Origin: Bacteroidales bacterium
GTDB taxonomy: Bacteria > Bacteroidota > Bacteroidia > Bacteroidales > UBA10428
NCBI GenBank assembly: GCA_016938235.1
Contig: JAFGVA010000130.1
Location: forward strand, 52,076 to 116,075
DNA length: 64,000 nt
Reading direction: 5' to 3'
The notes beneath the pieces were generated by a model. The model was given only the letters and a program-made list of their open reading frames with translations. It was not told the DNA's origin and did no database searches. Below, piece by piece: positions 24,375 through 33,607 of the stretch; the first letter of the stretch is position 1, and each line of letters opens with the position of its first letter. The position numbers and the translations under genes were made by a program.

Positions 24375-26132
24375 ATGTCAACAAAAGGTAAAGTAAAAGG
24401 TATTATATCAAACCTTGTAATTGTTGAGGCAGATGGCCCGGTATCGCAAAACGAAATATGTTTTATTGTTTCCGGTGGCACAAGGCTCATGGCCGAGGTA
24501 ATTAAAATAAACGGACAAAACGCTTTTGTACAGGTTTTTGAGAGTACAACCGGGGTTAAAATTAACGAAGAGGTTGAATTTGCCGGTCATATGCTTGAGG
24601 TTACCCTGGGACCCGGAATTCTTTCCAAAAACTACGATGGCCTTCAAAACGACCTCGATAAAATGGATGGTGTATTCCTCAAAAGAGGTGACTATACCTA
24701 TCCTCTTGACCACGATAAAAAATGGCATTTTAAACCTTTGGCCAAAGCAGGCGACATAGTTGAAGCTGCTTCATGGCTTGGCGAGGTTGACGAAAATGGT
24801 ATGCCTCACAAAATAATGGTTCCGTTTGTATTTAAAGGTAAATACACTGTAAAATCTGTATCCGACGAAGGAGATTATACGGTAGAAAACACTATTGCAA
24901 CTCTGGTTGATAGCAATGGAAAAGATATTAAGGTCAACATGATTCAAAAATGGCCTGTAAAAGTTGCCATTACAGCTTATAAAGAAAAACCCCGACCATT
25001 TAAACTTCTTGAAACCGGTGTTCGCACAATAGATACTCTTAACCCGATTGTTGAAGGTGGAACAGGATTCATTCCGGGGCCTTTTGGAGCCGGAAAAACA
25101 GTTCTTCAACATGCCATTTCTAAACAGGCTGAGGCCGATATTGTTATCGTTGCAGCCTGTGGTGAACGTGCAAACGAGGTTGTGGAAATCTTTACTGAGT
25201 TCCCTGAACTGGAAGACGCCAGAACTGGCAAAAAACTTATCGAACGTACAACCATTATTGCTAATACATCGAATATGCCCGTAGCAGCACGTGAAGCTTC
25301 GGTTTATACAGCCATGACACTTGCAGAATATTACCGTTCTATGGGTTTACGAGCATTACTGATGGCTGATTCTACTTCACGTTGGGCGCAAGCCTTGCGT
25401 GAGATGTCGAACAGGCTTGAAGAATTACCCGGACCTGACGCATTCCCGATGGACTTGCCCGCAGTTATTTCAAGCTTCTATGCAAGAGCAGGTTATGTTT
25501 ATCTTAACAATGGTGAAACCGGTTCGATAACATTTATTGGTACTGTATCTCCTGCTGGTGGTAACTTAAAGGAACCCGTAACAGAATCTACAAAAAAAGT
25601 CGCACGTTGTTTTTATGCACTCGCTCAGGGACGTGCAGATAGCAAACGCTATCCTGCCATTGACCCAATCGACAGTTATTCAAAGTATCTTGAATACCCG
25701 GAATTTTCAGAATATGTTGGCAAAATTATTTCTGAAACCTGGCTGGATCTGGTCAATGAAGCAAAAACAATTCTTCTGCGTGGCAAAGAAACTTATGAGC
25801 AAATTAACATTCTTGGTGATGACGGAGTTCCAATAGATTATCATGTAACTTACTGGAAATCGGAAGTTATTGATTTTATTGTTCTTCAGCAGGATGCTTT
25901 CGATAGCATTGACCAGTCTACTCCTATTGAGAGACAACAATACATGCTTACCAGCGTGTTGGACATTTGCAGAACCAGCTTTGATTTCGATTCGTTTAAT
26001 GACGTTACCAACTACTTTAAAAAGGCTATAAACCTTTACAAGCAAATGAACTATTCTGAATTTAAATCGGAAAAATTCAACAAGTTCGAACAAGAACTGA
26101 ATGATTTGATTGCAGAAAGACGCATTGCTTAA
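24375..26132 (+). CDS. V-type ATPase catalytic subunit A
   Basis: 585 aa, normal for subunit A. The Walker A motif GPFGAGKTVLQH lies at about residues 235-246. The catalytic GERANEVVEIFTEFPEL and SRWAQALREMSNRLEELPG segments are intact. The non-homologous insert specific to subunit A, not found in F-type beta, is at about residues 110-200 (KWHFKPLAKAGDIVEAASWL region). It binds and hydrolyses ATP in the A3B3 head on the cytoplasmic side. It starts 10 bp after DUF2764, in the same operon. Confidence 0.96.
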   Translation: MSTKGKVKGIISNLVIVEADGPVSQNEICFIVSGGTRLMAEVIKINGQNAFVQVFESTTGVKINEEVEFAGHMLEVTLGPGILSKNYDGLQNDLDKMDGVFLKRGDYTYPLDHDKKWHFKPLAKAGDIVEAASWLGEVDENGMPHKIMVPFVFKGKYTVKSVSDEGDYTVENTIATLVDSNGKDIKVNMIQKWPVKVAITAYKEKPRPFKLLETGVRTIDTLNPIVEGGTGFIPGPFGAGKTVLQHAISKQAEADIVIVAACGERANEVVEIFTEFPELEDARTGKKLIERTTIIANTSNMPVAAREASVYTAMTLAEYYRSMGLRALLMADSTSRWAQALREMSNRLEELPGPDAFPMDLPAVISSFYARAGYVYLNNGETGSITFIGTVSPAGGNLKEPVTESTKKVARCFYALAQGRADSKRYPAIDPIDSYSKYLEYPEFSEYVGKIISETWLDLVNEAKTILLRGKETYEQINILGDDGVPIDYHVTYWKSEVIDFIVLQQDAFDSIDQSTPIERQQYMLTSVLDICRTSFDFDSFNDVTNYFKKAINLYKQMNYSEFKSEKFNKFEQELNDLIAERRIA

Positions 26133-26150
26133 CTTTTAAAACTAATACAA

Positions 26151-27473
26151 ATGGAAAAGACAGCTTTTCAAAAGATATATACAAAAATAAGTCAGATTAC
26201 AAAAGCAACCTGCTCGCTTGAAGCCACAGATGTAGGTTATGGTGAACTTGCCATTGTGAATGGAAAACTGGCTCAGGTTGTAAAAATTATTGGGGGCCTT
26301 GTTACACTGCAGGTATTTGGCGGAACCGAGGGTATTCCTACTAATGCTGAAGTAACTTTTCTTGGGAAAGCTCCCAGCATTAAAGTAAGCGAAGACCTTG
26401 CCGGTCGATTCTTTAATGCCTATGGCGATCCAATTGATGGTGGCCCTGCGGTTGAAGGTGAGGAAAGAATAATTGGTGGTCCTTCGGTGAATCCGGTACG
26501 TCGCAAGCAGCCTTCGGAACTTATAGCAACTGGTATTGCGGGCATCGACCTGAACAACACCCTGGTATCGGGACAGAAAATTCCGTTTTTTGCCGACCCC
26601 GATCAACCTTTTAACCAGGTTATGGCCATGGTGGCACTTCGTGCTAAAACCGACAAGATTATTCTTGGTGGTATGGGTCTTACAAACGACGATTACCTTT
26701 TCTATAAAAATGTATTTGATAATGCCGGTGCTCTTGACCGTATTATCAGTTTTGTGAATACAACCGACAATCCTCCGGTTGAAAGACTTCTGGTACCTGA
26801 TATGGCATTAACTGCGGCAGAGTATTTTGCTGTGGAAAAAAATGAAACGGTTCTTGTACTTCTAACCGATATGACACTTTATGCCGATGCTTTAAGTATT
26901 GTATCGAACCGTATGGACCAGATACCATCGAAAGACAGTATGCCCGGTTCGCTCTATAGCGACCTTGCAAAAATATATGAGAAAGCGGTACAGTTCCCCG
27001 AAGGAGGTTCTATAACAATTATTGCAGTAACAACGCTTTCTGGTGGCGATATTACGCACGCTATTCCAGATAACACGGGCTATATTACCGAAGGTCAGTT
27101 ATTCCTTCGTCGCGACTCCGATGTAGGAAAAGTAATTGTTGACCCTTTCAGAAGTTTATCTCGTCTGAAGCAGCTTGTAATCGGTAAGAAAACCCGGGAA
27201 GATCATCCGCAGGTAATGAACTCAGCGGTTCGTCTGTTTGCCGATGCTGCAAATGCTAAAACAAAACTCGAAAACGGTTTTGACCTGACAGATTATGACC
27301 AACGATGCTTGAGTTTTGCTAAAGACTATTCAGAAAAATTACTGGCAATTGATGTTAACATTGATATTGACCAGATGCTAAATACCGGGTGGAATCTTTT
27401 TAACACGCACTTTAAACCAGAAGAAGTTGGGATTAAACAGGAATTAGTAGACAAGTATTGGCCGAAAAATTAG
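26151..27473 (+). CDS. V-type ATPase subunit B
   Basis: 440 aa. As expected for the non-catalytic subunit it has no functional Walker A P-loop; the equivalent place reads SGQKIPFFADPDQPFNQ. Conserved family segments are GRFFNAYGDPIDGGP, NRMDQIPSKDSMPGSLYSDL and LSRLKQLVIGKKTREDHPQ. It alternates with A in the A3B3 ring. The gap to subunit D is 181 bp and contains a palindromic element, whereas other gaps in this operon are 22 bp or less. Confidence 0.96.
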   Translation: MEKTAFQKIYTKISQITKATCSLEATDVGYGELAIVNGKLAQVVKIIGGLVTLQVFGGTEGIPTNAEVTFLGKAPSIKVSEDLAGRFFNAYGDPIDGGPAVEGEERIIGGPSVNPVRRKQPSELIATGIAGIDLNNTLVSGQKIPFFADPDQPFNQVMAMVALRAKTDKIILGGMGLTNDDYLFYKNVFDNAGALDRIISFVNTTDNPPVERLLVPDMALTAAEYFAVEKNETVLVLLTDMTLYADALSIVSNRMDQIPSKDSMPGSLYSDLAKIYEKAVQFPEGGSITIIAVTTLSGGDITHAIPDNTGYITEGQLFLRRDSDVGKVIVDPFRSLSRLKQLVIGKKTREDHPQVMNSAVRLFADAANAKTKLENGFDLTDYDQRCLSFAKDYSEKLLAIDVNIDIDQMLNTGWNLFNTHFKPEEVGIKQELVDKYWPKN

Positions 27474-27494
27474 TTTAAAGGATGGATTTAGATT

Positions 27495-27628
27495 CTAGTT
27501 TAAAATATAATGTAGGTTGCTCTATGCTAAAGATTGCTTCTTCCCGAAGTTTCGGGACTCGCAATGACTTCATTGCGAGGAAGCATGACGAAGCAATCTT
27601 AAGAAAACCTAAAAAAGCTTTAAACTAG
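27495..27628. repeat. Nested palindromic (MITE/REP-like) element inside the V-ATPase operon
   Basis: It lies between subunits B and D. Outer 10-bp inverted repeats CTAGTTTAAA (27495-27504) and TTTAAACTAG (27619-27628) enclose a second pair, AAGATTGCTTC (27530-27540) and GAAGCAATCTT (27590-27600). Inside those are two hairpins: TCCCGAA/TTCGGGA (27542-27557) and CTCGCAATG/CATTGCGAG (27558-27579). The inner part can fold as a three-way junction. The CATTGCGAGG...GAAGCAATCT text resembles a dispersed intergenic repeat found in many bacteria. No ORF lies within it. Confidence 0.8.
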
Positions 27629-27654
27629 TAACTTAGAACTAGAAACTTATAAGC

Positions 27655-28254
27655 ATGGCAATAAAATTTCAATATAATAAAACTTCACTACAGAATCTTG
27701 AGAAGCAATTAAAGGTTCGGGTAAGAGCTTTGCCTACAATTAAAAACAAAGAATCTGCTCTACGTATCGAAGTTAAAAGAGCTAAAGATGAGAGTAAGCG
27801 GTTGGACAGCGATTTACAAAAGGCTATGGATTCTTACGATGGCATGGTTGCTCTTTGGGGTGAATTTGACACTTCACTTATTTCGGTAAACGATGTTGAA
27901 CTTGGCATAAAAAAAATTGCCGGTGTAAAAACACCGGTTTTACTGGCTATTGACTTCAATGTTGCAGTTTTCAGTGTATTTAATTCACCGAAATGGTATC
28001 TTGATGGAATAGAAATTGTTAAAAAGATGGTTTCGATTGCTATTGAACGTGAAGTATTTCATCGCAAAATGGAACTATTGGAATATGCCCGAAAGAAAAC
28101 TACTCAGAAGGTGAACCTTTTTGAAAAAGTTCAGATTCCGGGTTACGAAGATGCAATCAGAAAGATTAAACGTTTTATGGAAGACGAAGACAATCTTTCG
28201 AAATCGGCGCAAAAAATTGTTAAAACCAGACAACAAGAGGAGGCGGCACAATGA
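27655..28254 (+). CDS. V-type ATPase subunit D (central rotor shaft)
   Basis: 199 aa, predicted as two long helices with KTSLQNLEKQLKVRVRALPTIKNKESALRIEVKRAKDES at the start and a matching C-terminal helix, separated by a small mixed region. This is the usual subunit-D shape, forming the central shaft that turns within A3B3. Its stop overlaps the start of subunit I by 4 bp (ATGA). The partner subunit F is not visible in the operon. Confidence 0.93.
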   Translation: MAIKFQYNKTSLQNLEKQLKVRVRALPTIKNKESALRIEVKRAKDESKRLDSDLQKAMDSYDGMVALWGEFDTSLISVNDVELGIKKIAGVKTPVLLAIDFNVAVFSVFNSPKWYLDGIEIVKKMVSIAIEREVFHRKMELLEYARKKTTQKVNLFEKVQIPGYEDAIRKIKRFMEDEDNLSKSAQKIVKTRQQEEAAQ

Positions 28255-30077
28255 TAGTTCCGATGAAAAAATATTCATTCCTGGTTTATCACAAGGAGTA
28301 TTTCAGGTTTCTTGAAGATATTCAGGGCCTTGGAGTAGTCCATATTATTGAGAAGGAATCGGGTGAGATTGAAAACGAAGAACTAAGGGAAAAATACCTG
28401 AAAATTCAGCAGATTGAACAAACTGTAAAATATCTTGAAAAAAGACAGATCGAATTTCAGGAGGCCGAGAGTAAGAAAGATGGACTGAATGTTCTGGCTG
28501 AAGTTAAAGATATGCAGCAAGACAAAGAGCATTACCTTCAGAAATTAGGTGCTCTGCAAAAAGAGCTTAAAACACTTGAACCTTGGGGTAATTTTAGCTG
28601 GAGCAACATCGATAAGCTTAAAGAAGCCGGAATTTCAGTTAAATTCTTTACCTGCCCTACACGAAAGTTTATCGAAGAATACAAGGAGAGCCTTCCTGTT
28701 GAAGAAATTAATGAAATAAACGGACACATCTATTTTGTTCTTTTTGAGAAAGTAGGTGCTGCATCCGATTTAGATGCTGAAGAACTTCATTTACCCGATA
28801 AGACATATAACAAGCTTAATGAACAGGTTACCGAAATAAACGAAATAATCGAAAAAATTGATAGCGTTCTTGATAAGTTTGCAGCTCAATATATTCCGGC
28901 ACTTGTGAAAACCAAAACAGAATTAAGCAATCAACTTTCGTTTGATAAAGTTATTCTGAGCACAACGAAGGAGGCTGAAGAAAAATTAATGATTCTGGAA
29001 GGTTGGGTACCTGATGATAAAGAAGAAGATTTAGAGTCATTCTTAAAAAAGACCGGTGTATATTTTGAAAGTGAAAAACCGACAATAGAAGATAAAATTC
29101 CAATAAAGCTTAAGAACAACAAATTTGCACGCCTATTCGAAGTAATAGGTGATTTATACAGCAGGCCCTCTTACAAAGAGTTAGATTTAACACCTTATTT
29201 TGCTCCGTTCTATTTGTTGTTTTTTGGCTTTTGTCTGGGAGATGCCGGCTATGGATTAATAATTACTCTGGCAGGACTGATAATGCTTTTTAAAGCAAAA
29301 AAAGATTCGAAAGACTTATTCAGGTTAGTCTCTCTTCTGGGTGTTTCAACAATAATATTTGGTATTATTGGAGGAACATTTTTTGGTATAAACCTTTATG
29401 AAATCAGATTTGGACTATATGCTCATTTTGCAGATAAATTTGACGCTCAAAAGAAATCAATAAACGATCATTTATTTACATTGTCTTTGGTATTTGGAGC
29501 TATCCAGATAATTTTTGGAATGTTTGTTAAAATATTAAATGAAATAAAAATGTTTAATTGGAAATGGGCAATAGGTACAATTGGTTGGCTTATTATTATT
29601 CTTGGAATTATAAGTTTAATGATTTTATCGAAGACAGGGGTCTCTCCGGAGTTACTTGCCATCGTTAAATGGTCTGTTATTGTTCTTGGATTTTCAGGAG
29701 CCTTTTTGTTTAATAATCCGGAAAGAAACATTTTTGCGAATATTGGTGGAGGAATTTGGGATGCTTACAATATGGCCACCGGTATTATGGGAGATCTATT
29801 ATCGTATATAAGATTGTTTGCCTTGGGCATTTCAAGCGCAATTCTGGGTTATGTTTTTAACAGCCTGGCTGTTGAGTTTGCCCCCGAAAACATTATTGGT
29901 AAAATTTTGGTAATGACAATAATTCTCCTATTTGGACATGGACTCAACTTGTTTATGGCAGCTTTAGGCTCATTTGTTCATCCTGTGCGTTTAACTTTTG
30001 TTGAGTTTTACAAAAACGCTGGCTTTATAGGTGGTGGTGTAAAATATTCTCCTTTCAATAAAAAAAATAGTAAATAA
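28251..30077 (+). CDS. V-type ATPase subunit I (membrane stator, a-subunit)
   Basis: 608 aa. The N-terminal half (about 1-310) is soluble and rich in coiled-coil (EKRQIEFQEAESKK, IIEKIDSVLDKFAAQ). The C-terminal half has about seven membrane helices, beginning near YFAPFYLLFFGFCLGDAGYG and including the segment DLLSYIRLFALGISSAILGY, where the stator Arg that faces the rotor ring is found. Together with subunit K it forms the ion path. Translation is coupled to subunit D by an ATGA overlap. Confidence 0.95.
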   Translation: MIVPMKKYSFLVYHKEYFRFLEDIQGLGVVHIIEKESGEIENEELREKYLKIQQIEQTVKYLEKRQIEFQEAESKKDGLNVLAEVKDMQQDKEHYLQKLGALQKELKTLEPWGNFSWSNIDKLKEAGISVKFFTCPTRKFIEEYKESLPVEEINEINGHIYFVLFEKVGAASDLDAEELHLPDKTYNKLNEQVTEINEIIEKIDSVLDKFAAQYIPALVKTKTELSNQLSFDKVILSTTKEAEEKLMILEGWVPDDKEEDLESFLKKTGVYFESEKPTIEDKIPIKLKNNKFARLFEVIGDLYSRPSYKELDLTPYFAPFYLLFFGFCLGDAGYGLIITLAGLIMLFKAKKDSKDLFRLVSLLGVSTIIFGIIGGTFFGINLYEIRFGLYAHFADKFDAQKKSINDHLFTLSLVFGAIQIIFGMFVKILNEIKMFNWKWAIGTIGWLIIILGIISLMILSKTGVSPELLAIVKWSVIVLGFSGAFLFNNPERNIFANIGGGIWDAYNMATGIMGDLLSYIRLFALGISSAILGYVFNSLAVEFAPENIIGKILVMTIILLFGHGLNLFMAALGSFVHPVRLTFVEFYKNAGFIGGGVKYSPFNKKNSK

Positions 30078-30093
30078 CTTAAATAAAAAGTAA

Positions 30094-30558
<465 letters not shown>

Positions 30559-30580
30559 AAATATAATTTATACAAAAAAC

Positions 30581-30617
30581 ATCCCCTGTCATTCGCTCGG
30601 CAGGGGATTTTTATTTT
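30581..30617 (+). terminator. Terminator of the V-ATPase operon
   Basis: 8-bp stem ATCCCCTG (30581-30588) / CAGGGGAT (30601-30608), then TTTTATTTT. Confidence 0.9.
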
Positions 30618-30637
30618 CAGCACATAACACATTTTAG

Positions 30638-30722
30638 CGTCATTCCCTTGAAAAAAGGATTCTCAAAAAATCAAGGCAGGTGTTTCCCAACCGATAATTA
30701 TCGGTACAAGTTGCGAATGACG
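30638..30722. repeat. Palindromic intergenic element after the V-ATPase operon
   Basis: Outer arms CGTCATTC (30638-30645) and GAATGACG (30715-30722) enclose two hairpins: CCTTGA/TCAAGG (30646-30676) and the perfect palindrome ACCGATAATTATCGGT (30690-30705). The three-stem layout is like the element at 27.5 kb, but the sequence differs. No ORF is inside. Confidence 0.65.
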
Positions 30723-30832
30723 TTCTGATCTTGTTGGTTTTTTTGTTCTTACTGAGAATAAAAAAAACATCTTCTGTGCAATACTATAAGATTTCGTAAC
30801 TTTAATACTGAAGCTTACTAAAATTATTAAGA

Positions 30833-31924
30833 ATGATTTCGATTGAAAAAATTATCAATCGTTTTAATATCTTTTTCAAAGACATCTTTTACCACCTGTT
30901 TTTCTGGTATTGCAGCTTCCTGGTTTTTCATTTGCTGGCAGGTAATGAGAATCTGATAAATAGCAACAAAAGCTTTTTCCAGATAAACACAGTGTACTTT
31001 ACAATTTTAATATACAGTACCAGCCTTTCTGTACTTTTTTCTTTTTTTGACTTTATTTTCACCGACCGGATACTTAGGTTTTCTCCTTCAAGATTTATAA
31101 TTGTATTCCGGATTATAGCCTATCTCACTATTGCCATTATAATAATACTGTATACAGAATTCTCAACAGAAAATAAATTTTTCGAAGGAATAAAAACAAA
31201 TGGCTTTAAGGAACTTAGTTCAAAAATTGATCTGTCGGCTTTAAGATTTTTAGCCTTTTTCTTACTATGTAGCTTCTTCAATAATTTTATAAGTTCTGTG
31301 ATTAAACGAATAGGTCGAAGTAATTTCTGGCTTTGGTCTATCGGACTATTAAACAAACCCAGGGAGGTTGAACGTATTTTTATGTTCATCGATATGAAAT
31401 CGTCTACTACAATTGCCGAAAAGATACATCATAAAAAGTTCAGCCACCTGGTACAGGATGTTTTTATGGATATGGCCATAGTTGACAATTACCTGGGCGA
31501 AATATACCAATACCTGGGTGATGGAGCAATTATTTCGTGGAGTCTGAAGAATGGAACAAAAAATCAAAATTGTATACAATTCTTCTATTCTTTTACCCGG
31601 ATTATTGAGAAAAGATCACGCTATTACCAGAGAAAATATGGACTAACGCCGGGATTTAAAGCAGGAATACATGTAGGAAAGGTAATGGTACTGCAAGTTG
31701 GCAAAATAAGACGCGATATTTCATACAATGGTGATGCCTTAAACACAACAGCCAGGATAGAATCGAAATGCGGGGAATTAAAAAAAGATTTACTGATTTC
31801 CGGAGCTCTGTACCACATGCTCGACGAAAATCCAAAATTCAAATTCAAACATATCGACACAACAAAACTTAAAGGTAAAACCAAAGCCACCGATATTTAC
31901 GAAGTGAATAAAGTCGTTAACTAA
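30833..31924 (+). CDS. Membrane class III adenylate/guanylate cyclase
   Basis: 363 aa. Four membrane helices at about 21-37, 53-75, 88-108 and 136-155 precede the cyclase domain. The metal-binding Asp residues are Asp187 (FIDMKSST) and Asp230 (YLGDGAIISW). The transition-state pair Asn304 and Arg308 lies in GDALNTTARIES. All catalytic residues appear intact, so it should make cAMP or a related cyclic nucleotide at the inner membrane. The position that separates ATP from GTP users is Ser here, so the substrate is open. No effector is nearby. Confidence 0.9.
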   Translation: MISIEKIINRFNIFFKDIFYHLFFWYCSFLVFHLLAGNENLINSNKSFFQINTVYFTILIYSTSLSVLFSFFDFIFTDRILRFSPSRFIIVFRIIAYLTIAIIIILYTEFSTENKFFEGIKTNGFKELSSKIDLSALRFLAFFLLCSFFNNFISSVIKRIGRSNFWLWSIGLLNKPREVERIFMFIDMKSSTTIAEKIHHKKFSHLVQDVFMDMAIVDNYLGEIYQYLGDGAIISWSLKNGTKNQNCIQFFYSFTRIIEKRSRYYQRKYGLTPGFKAGIHVGKVMVLQVGKIRRDISYNGDALNTTARIESKCGELKKDLLISGALYHMLDENPKFKFKHIDTTKLKGKTKATDIYEVNKVVN

Positions 31925-31968
31925 CTGGATTTATTATCTTTAAACTGTAATATTTCAAATTCTAAATT

Positions 31969-32484
31969 ATGGATTGGTTAATTCTCTTTTTAGGTATTGT
32001 TTTAATAGTATTAGGTCTGGTTGGTTGTATTGTTCCTGTTTTGCCAGGTCCACCCTTAAGTTTTATTGGAATGCTCATGGTGCATTTCACCAGATTTGCC
32101 GATTTTACAAACAACATGCTAATTACAATGGGATTCCTGGCTCTTGTTGTTCAAATACTTGATTATATAGTTCCGGTGTGGGGAACCAAGAAGTTTGGAG
32201 GGTCTAAATACGGTACCTGGGGCAGTATTATTGGCCTTATTGCTGGTATTTTTGTTTTACCCAGTATTGTGGTAATTGGCCCGTTTGGTATCATTGGTAT
32301 TATTGCTGGCCCGTTTTTTGGAGCATTAATTGGCGAGATAATAGCTGGTCAAACATCAGAAAAAGCTTTTAAAGCTGCTTTTGGTTCATTTATTGGCTTT
32401 TTAACAGGCACATTAATGAAACTTGCTACCTCGATAATAATCACTTTCATTTTTGCGAAAGAGATAATCTCAAATATCTTTTAG
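31969..32484 (+). CDS. DUF456-family membrane protein
   Basis: 171 aa, almost entirely hydrophobic, about four helices. The start ILFLGIVLIVLGLVGCIVPV and the glycine-rich end (IIGIIAGPFFGALIGEIIAG) fit the DUF456 family (glycine-zipper membrane proteins). The central DYIVPVWGTKKFGGSKYGTW motif is characteristic. Function unknown; inner membrane. The next gene (CAP protein) starts 17 bp downstream and is probably co-transcribed. Confidence 0.88.
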   Translation: MDWLILFLGIVLIVLGLVGCIVPVLPGPPLSFIGMLMVHFTRFADFTNNMLITMGFLALVVQILDYIVPVWGTKKFGGSKYGTWGSIIGLIAGIFVLPSIVVIGPFGIIGIIAGPFFGALIGEIIAGQTSEKAFKAAFGSFIGFLTGTLMKLATSIIITFIFAKEIISNIF

Positions 32485-32501
32485 GTTAAAAAAAACTTTT
32501 T

Positions 32502-33185
32502 ATGAGCAAGCATTTAATATTTGCAGTTTCAATTTTGCTTCTGATAAATCACAAAGAAATGATGGGTCAGGAAAATATTGAGTCTCTCAACCTGGACAAT
32601 TTCAGAAAATACGAAGCCTTTAACAAAGTAATAAATAAAGATAGTTTAGACAGGTCTTTGCTCGAGTTAGCTGTTTTCTTTGCAACTAACGAGCAGCGGG
32701 TAAAACACAAACTTCCTGAGGTAAGTTACAATGACTTATTAGCCAAAGCAGCCAGGAATCATTCAGAAGATATGGCAAGGCTTGACTTCTTTAATCATGA
32801 GAACAAATTCAACAAAAAACGCAAAGAACCAACCAACAGGTGTGCCGAAGTCGGAATAGCAAATCCAATAATTGCAGAAAATATTGCAGAGGGTTTTATA
32901 ATTGAATATGAAGCTAATGTAAAGGTTCTTGTGCCCGAAAAAGGAGTCTTTGTAGACCAGAAAACAGATAAAATACTCCCTAACAGAACGTATTTACAAT
33001 TAGCCGATAACCTGGTTGACAGGTGGATGAATTCACCCGGCCACCGGACAAATATTCTATCAACAGATGCAAAGGAATTAGGATGTGGAATTGCACTCTT
33101 TTACATGACCGACTTTAATGAGATGCCAGCTGTAAAAGCCACGCAAAATTTTCAGTTGTTTCAGAAAGTAACCGAACTAAAATAA
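32502..33185 (+). CDS. CAP (SCP/PR1) domain secreted protein
   Basis: 227 aa with a signal peptide (about 1-22). The CAP domain spans about 45-220: NEQRVKHKLPEVSYNDLLAKAARNHSEDMAR, then FFNHENKF, and the hallmark WMNSPGHRTNIL near residue 174, with a GCGIALFY strand. The histidines of FNHEN and GHRTN correspond to the family's conserved pocket His residues. It is an extracytoplasmic protein of unknown biochemical role. It ends in a bidirectional terminator shared with the RRM gene. Confidence 0.9.
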   Translation: MSKHLIFAVSILLLINHKEMMGQENIESLNLDNFRKYEAFNKVINKDSLDRSLLELAVFFATNEQRVKHKLPEVSYNDLLAKAARNHSEDMARLDFFNHENKFNKKRKEPTNRCAEVGIANPIIAENIAEGFIIEYEANVKVLVPEKGVFVDQKTDKILPNRTYLQLADNLVDRWMNSPGHRTNILSTDAKELGCGIALFYMTDFNEMPAVKATQNFQLFQKVTELK

Positions 33186-33186
33186 A

Positions 33187-33213
33187 AAGAGAAGCTCCAT
33201 TGGAGTTTCTCTT
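33187..33213. terminator. Bidirectional terminator
   Basis: Stem AGAGAA-CTCCA / TGGAG-TTCTCT with one mismatch, T-run strongest on the minus strand. It lies between the convergent CAP and RRM genes. Confidence 0.8.
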
Positions 33214-33235
33214 TAGTCTCGTGAGGAAGAAACAA

Positions 33236-33502
33236 TCAAACAGCAATAGAAACCCTAACCTTATTGGTATGAGCTCTGAGAACCCTGAGATTGCGGCCGC
33301 CGACAGTTTTTCCGTCCAGGGTTTTGATGGCTTCCATCGCCTCTTTTTTGCTTGGCATGTCTAAGAAACCAAAACCTTTGGATTTTCCGGTTTTCTTGTC
33401 GCGAATGATTTTGATAGCATCAACTTTTCCAAGAACTTCGAAAATACGTCTTACATCTTCTTCGGTCATTGAATAGTTAACGTTGCCCACATAAATAGTC
33501 AT
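33236..33502 (-). CDS. RNA-recognition-motif (RRM) protein
   Basis: 88 aa, a single RRM domain. RNP2 is IYVGNV (3-8) and RNP1 is KGFGFLDM (42-49), with aromatic residues placed to stack on RNA bases. The sequence between (TEEDVRRIFEVLGKVDAIKI) is the usual helix-strand. The tail is short. Such proteins are frequent in Bacteroidota and cyanobacteria and bind RNA, possibly in cold or stress adaptation, but targets are unknown. It is a single-gene unit bounded by terminators on both sides. Confidence 0.93.
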   Translation of the reverse strand: MTIYVGNVNYSMTEEDVRRIFEVLGKVDAIKIIRDKKTGKSKGFGFLDMPSKKEAMEAIKTLDGKTVGGRNLRVLRAHTNKVRVSIAV

Positions 33503-33540
33503 ATCATATAGGATTGAAATGAATACTAACTATACAAGTT

Positions 33541-33577
33541 AAAAAAAATATCCGGTGAAATGAAATTTTACCGGATA
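33541..33577 (-). terminator. Terminator of argF
   Basis: Perfect 8-bp stem TATCCGGT (33549-33556) / ACCGGATA (33570-33577), followed on the minus strand by a T8 run. Confidence 0.88.
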
Positions 33578-33607
33578 AAAATGACTATTTATAAGGCATT
33601 TAGAAGT

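Noticed and set aside
26142-26606. 154-aa minus-strand ORF opposite V-ATPase subunit B
   Set aside because: It is fully antisense to a conserved gene, with no domain.
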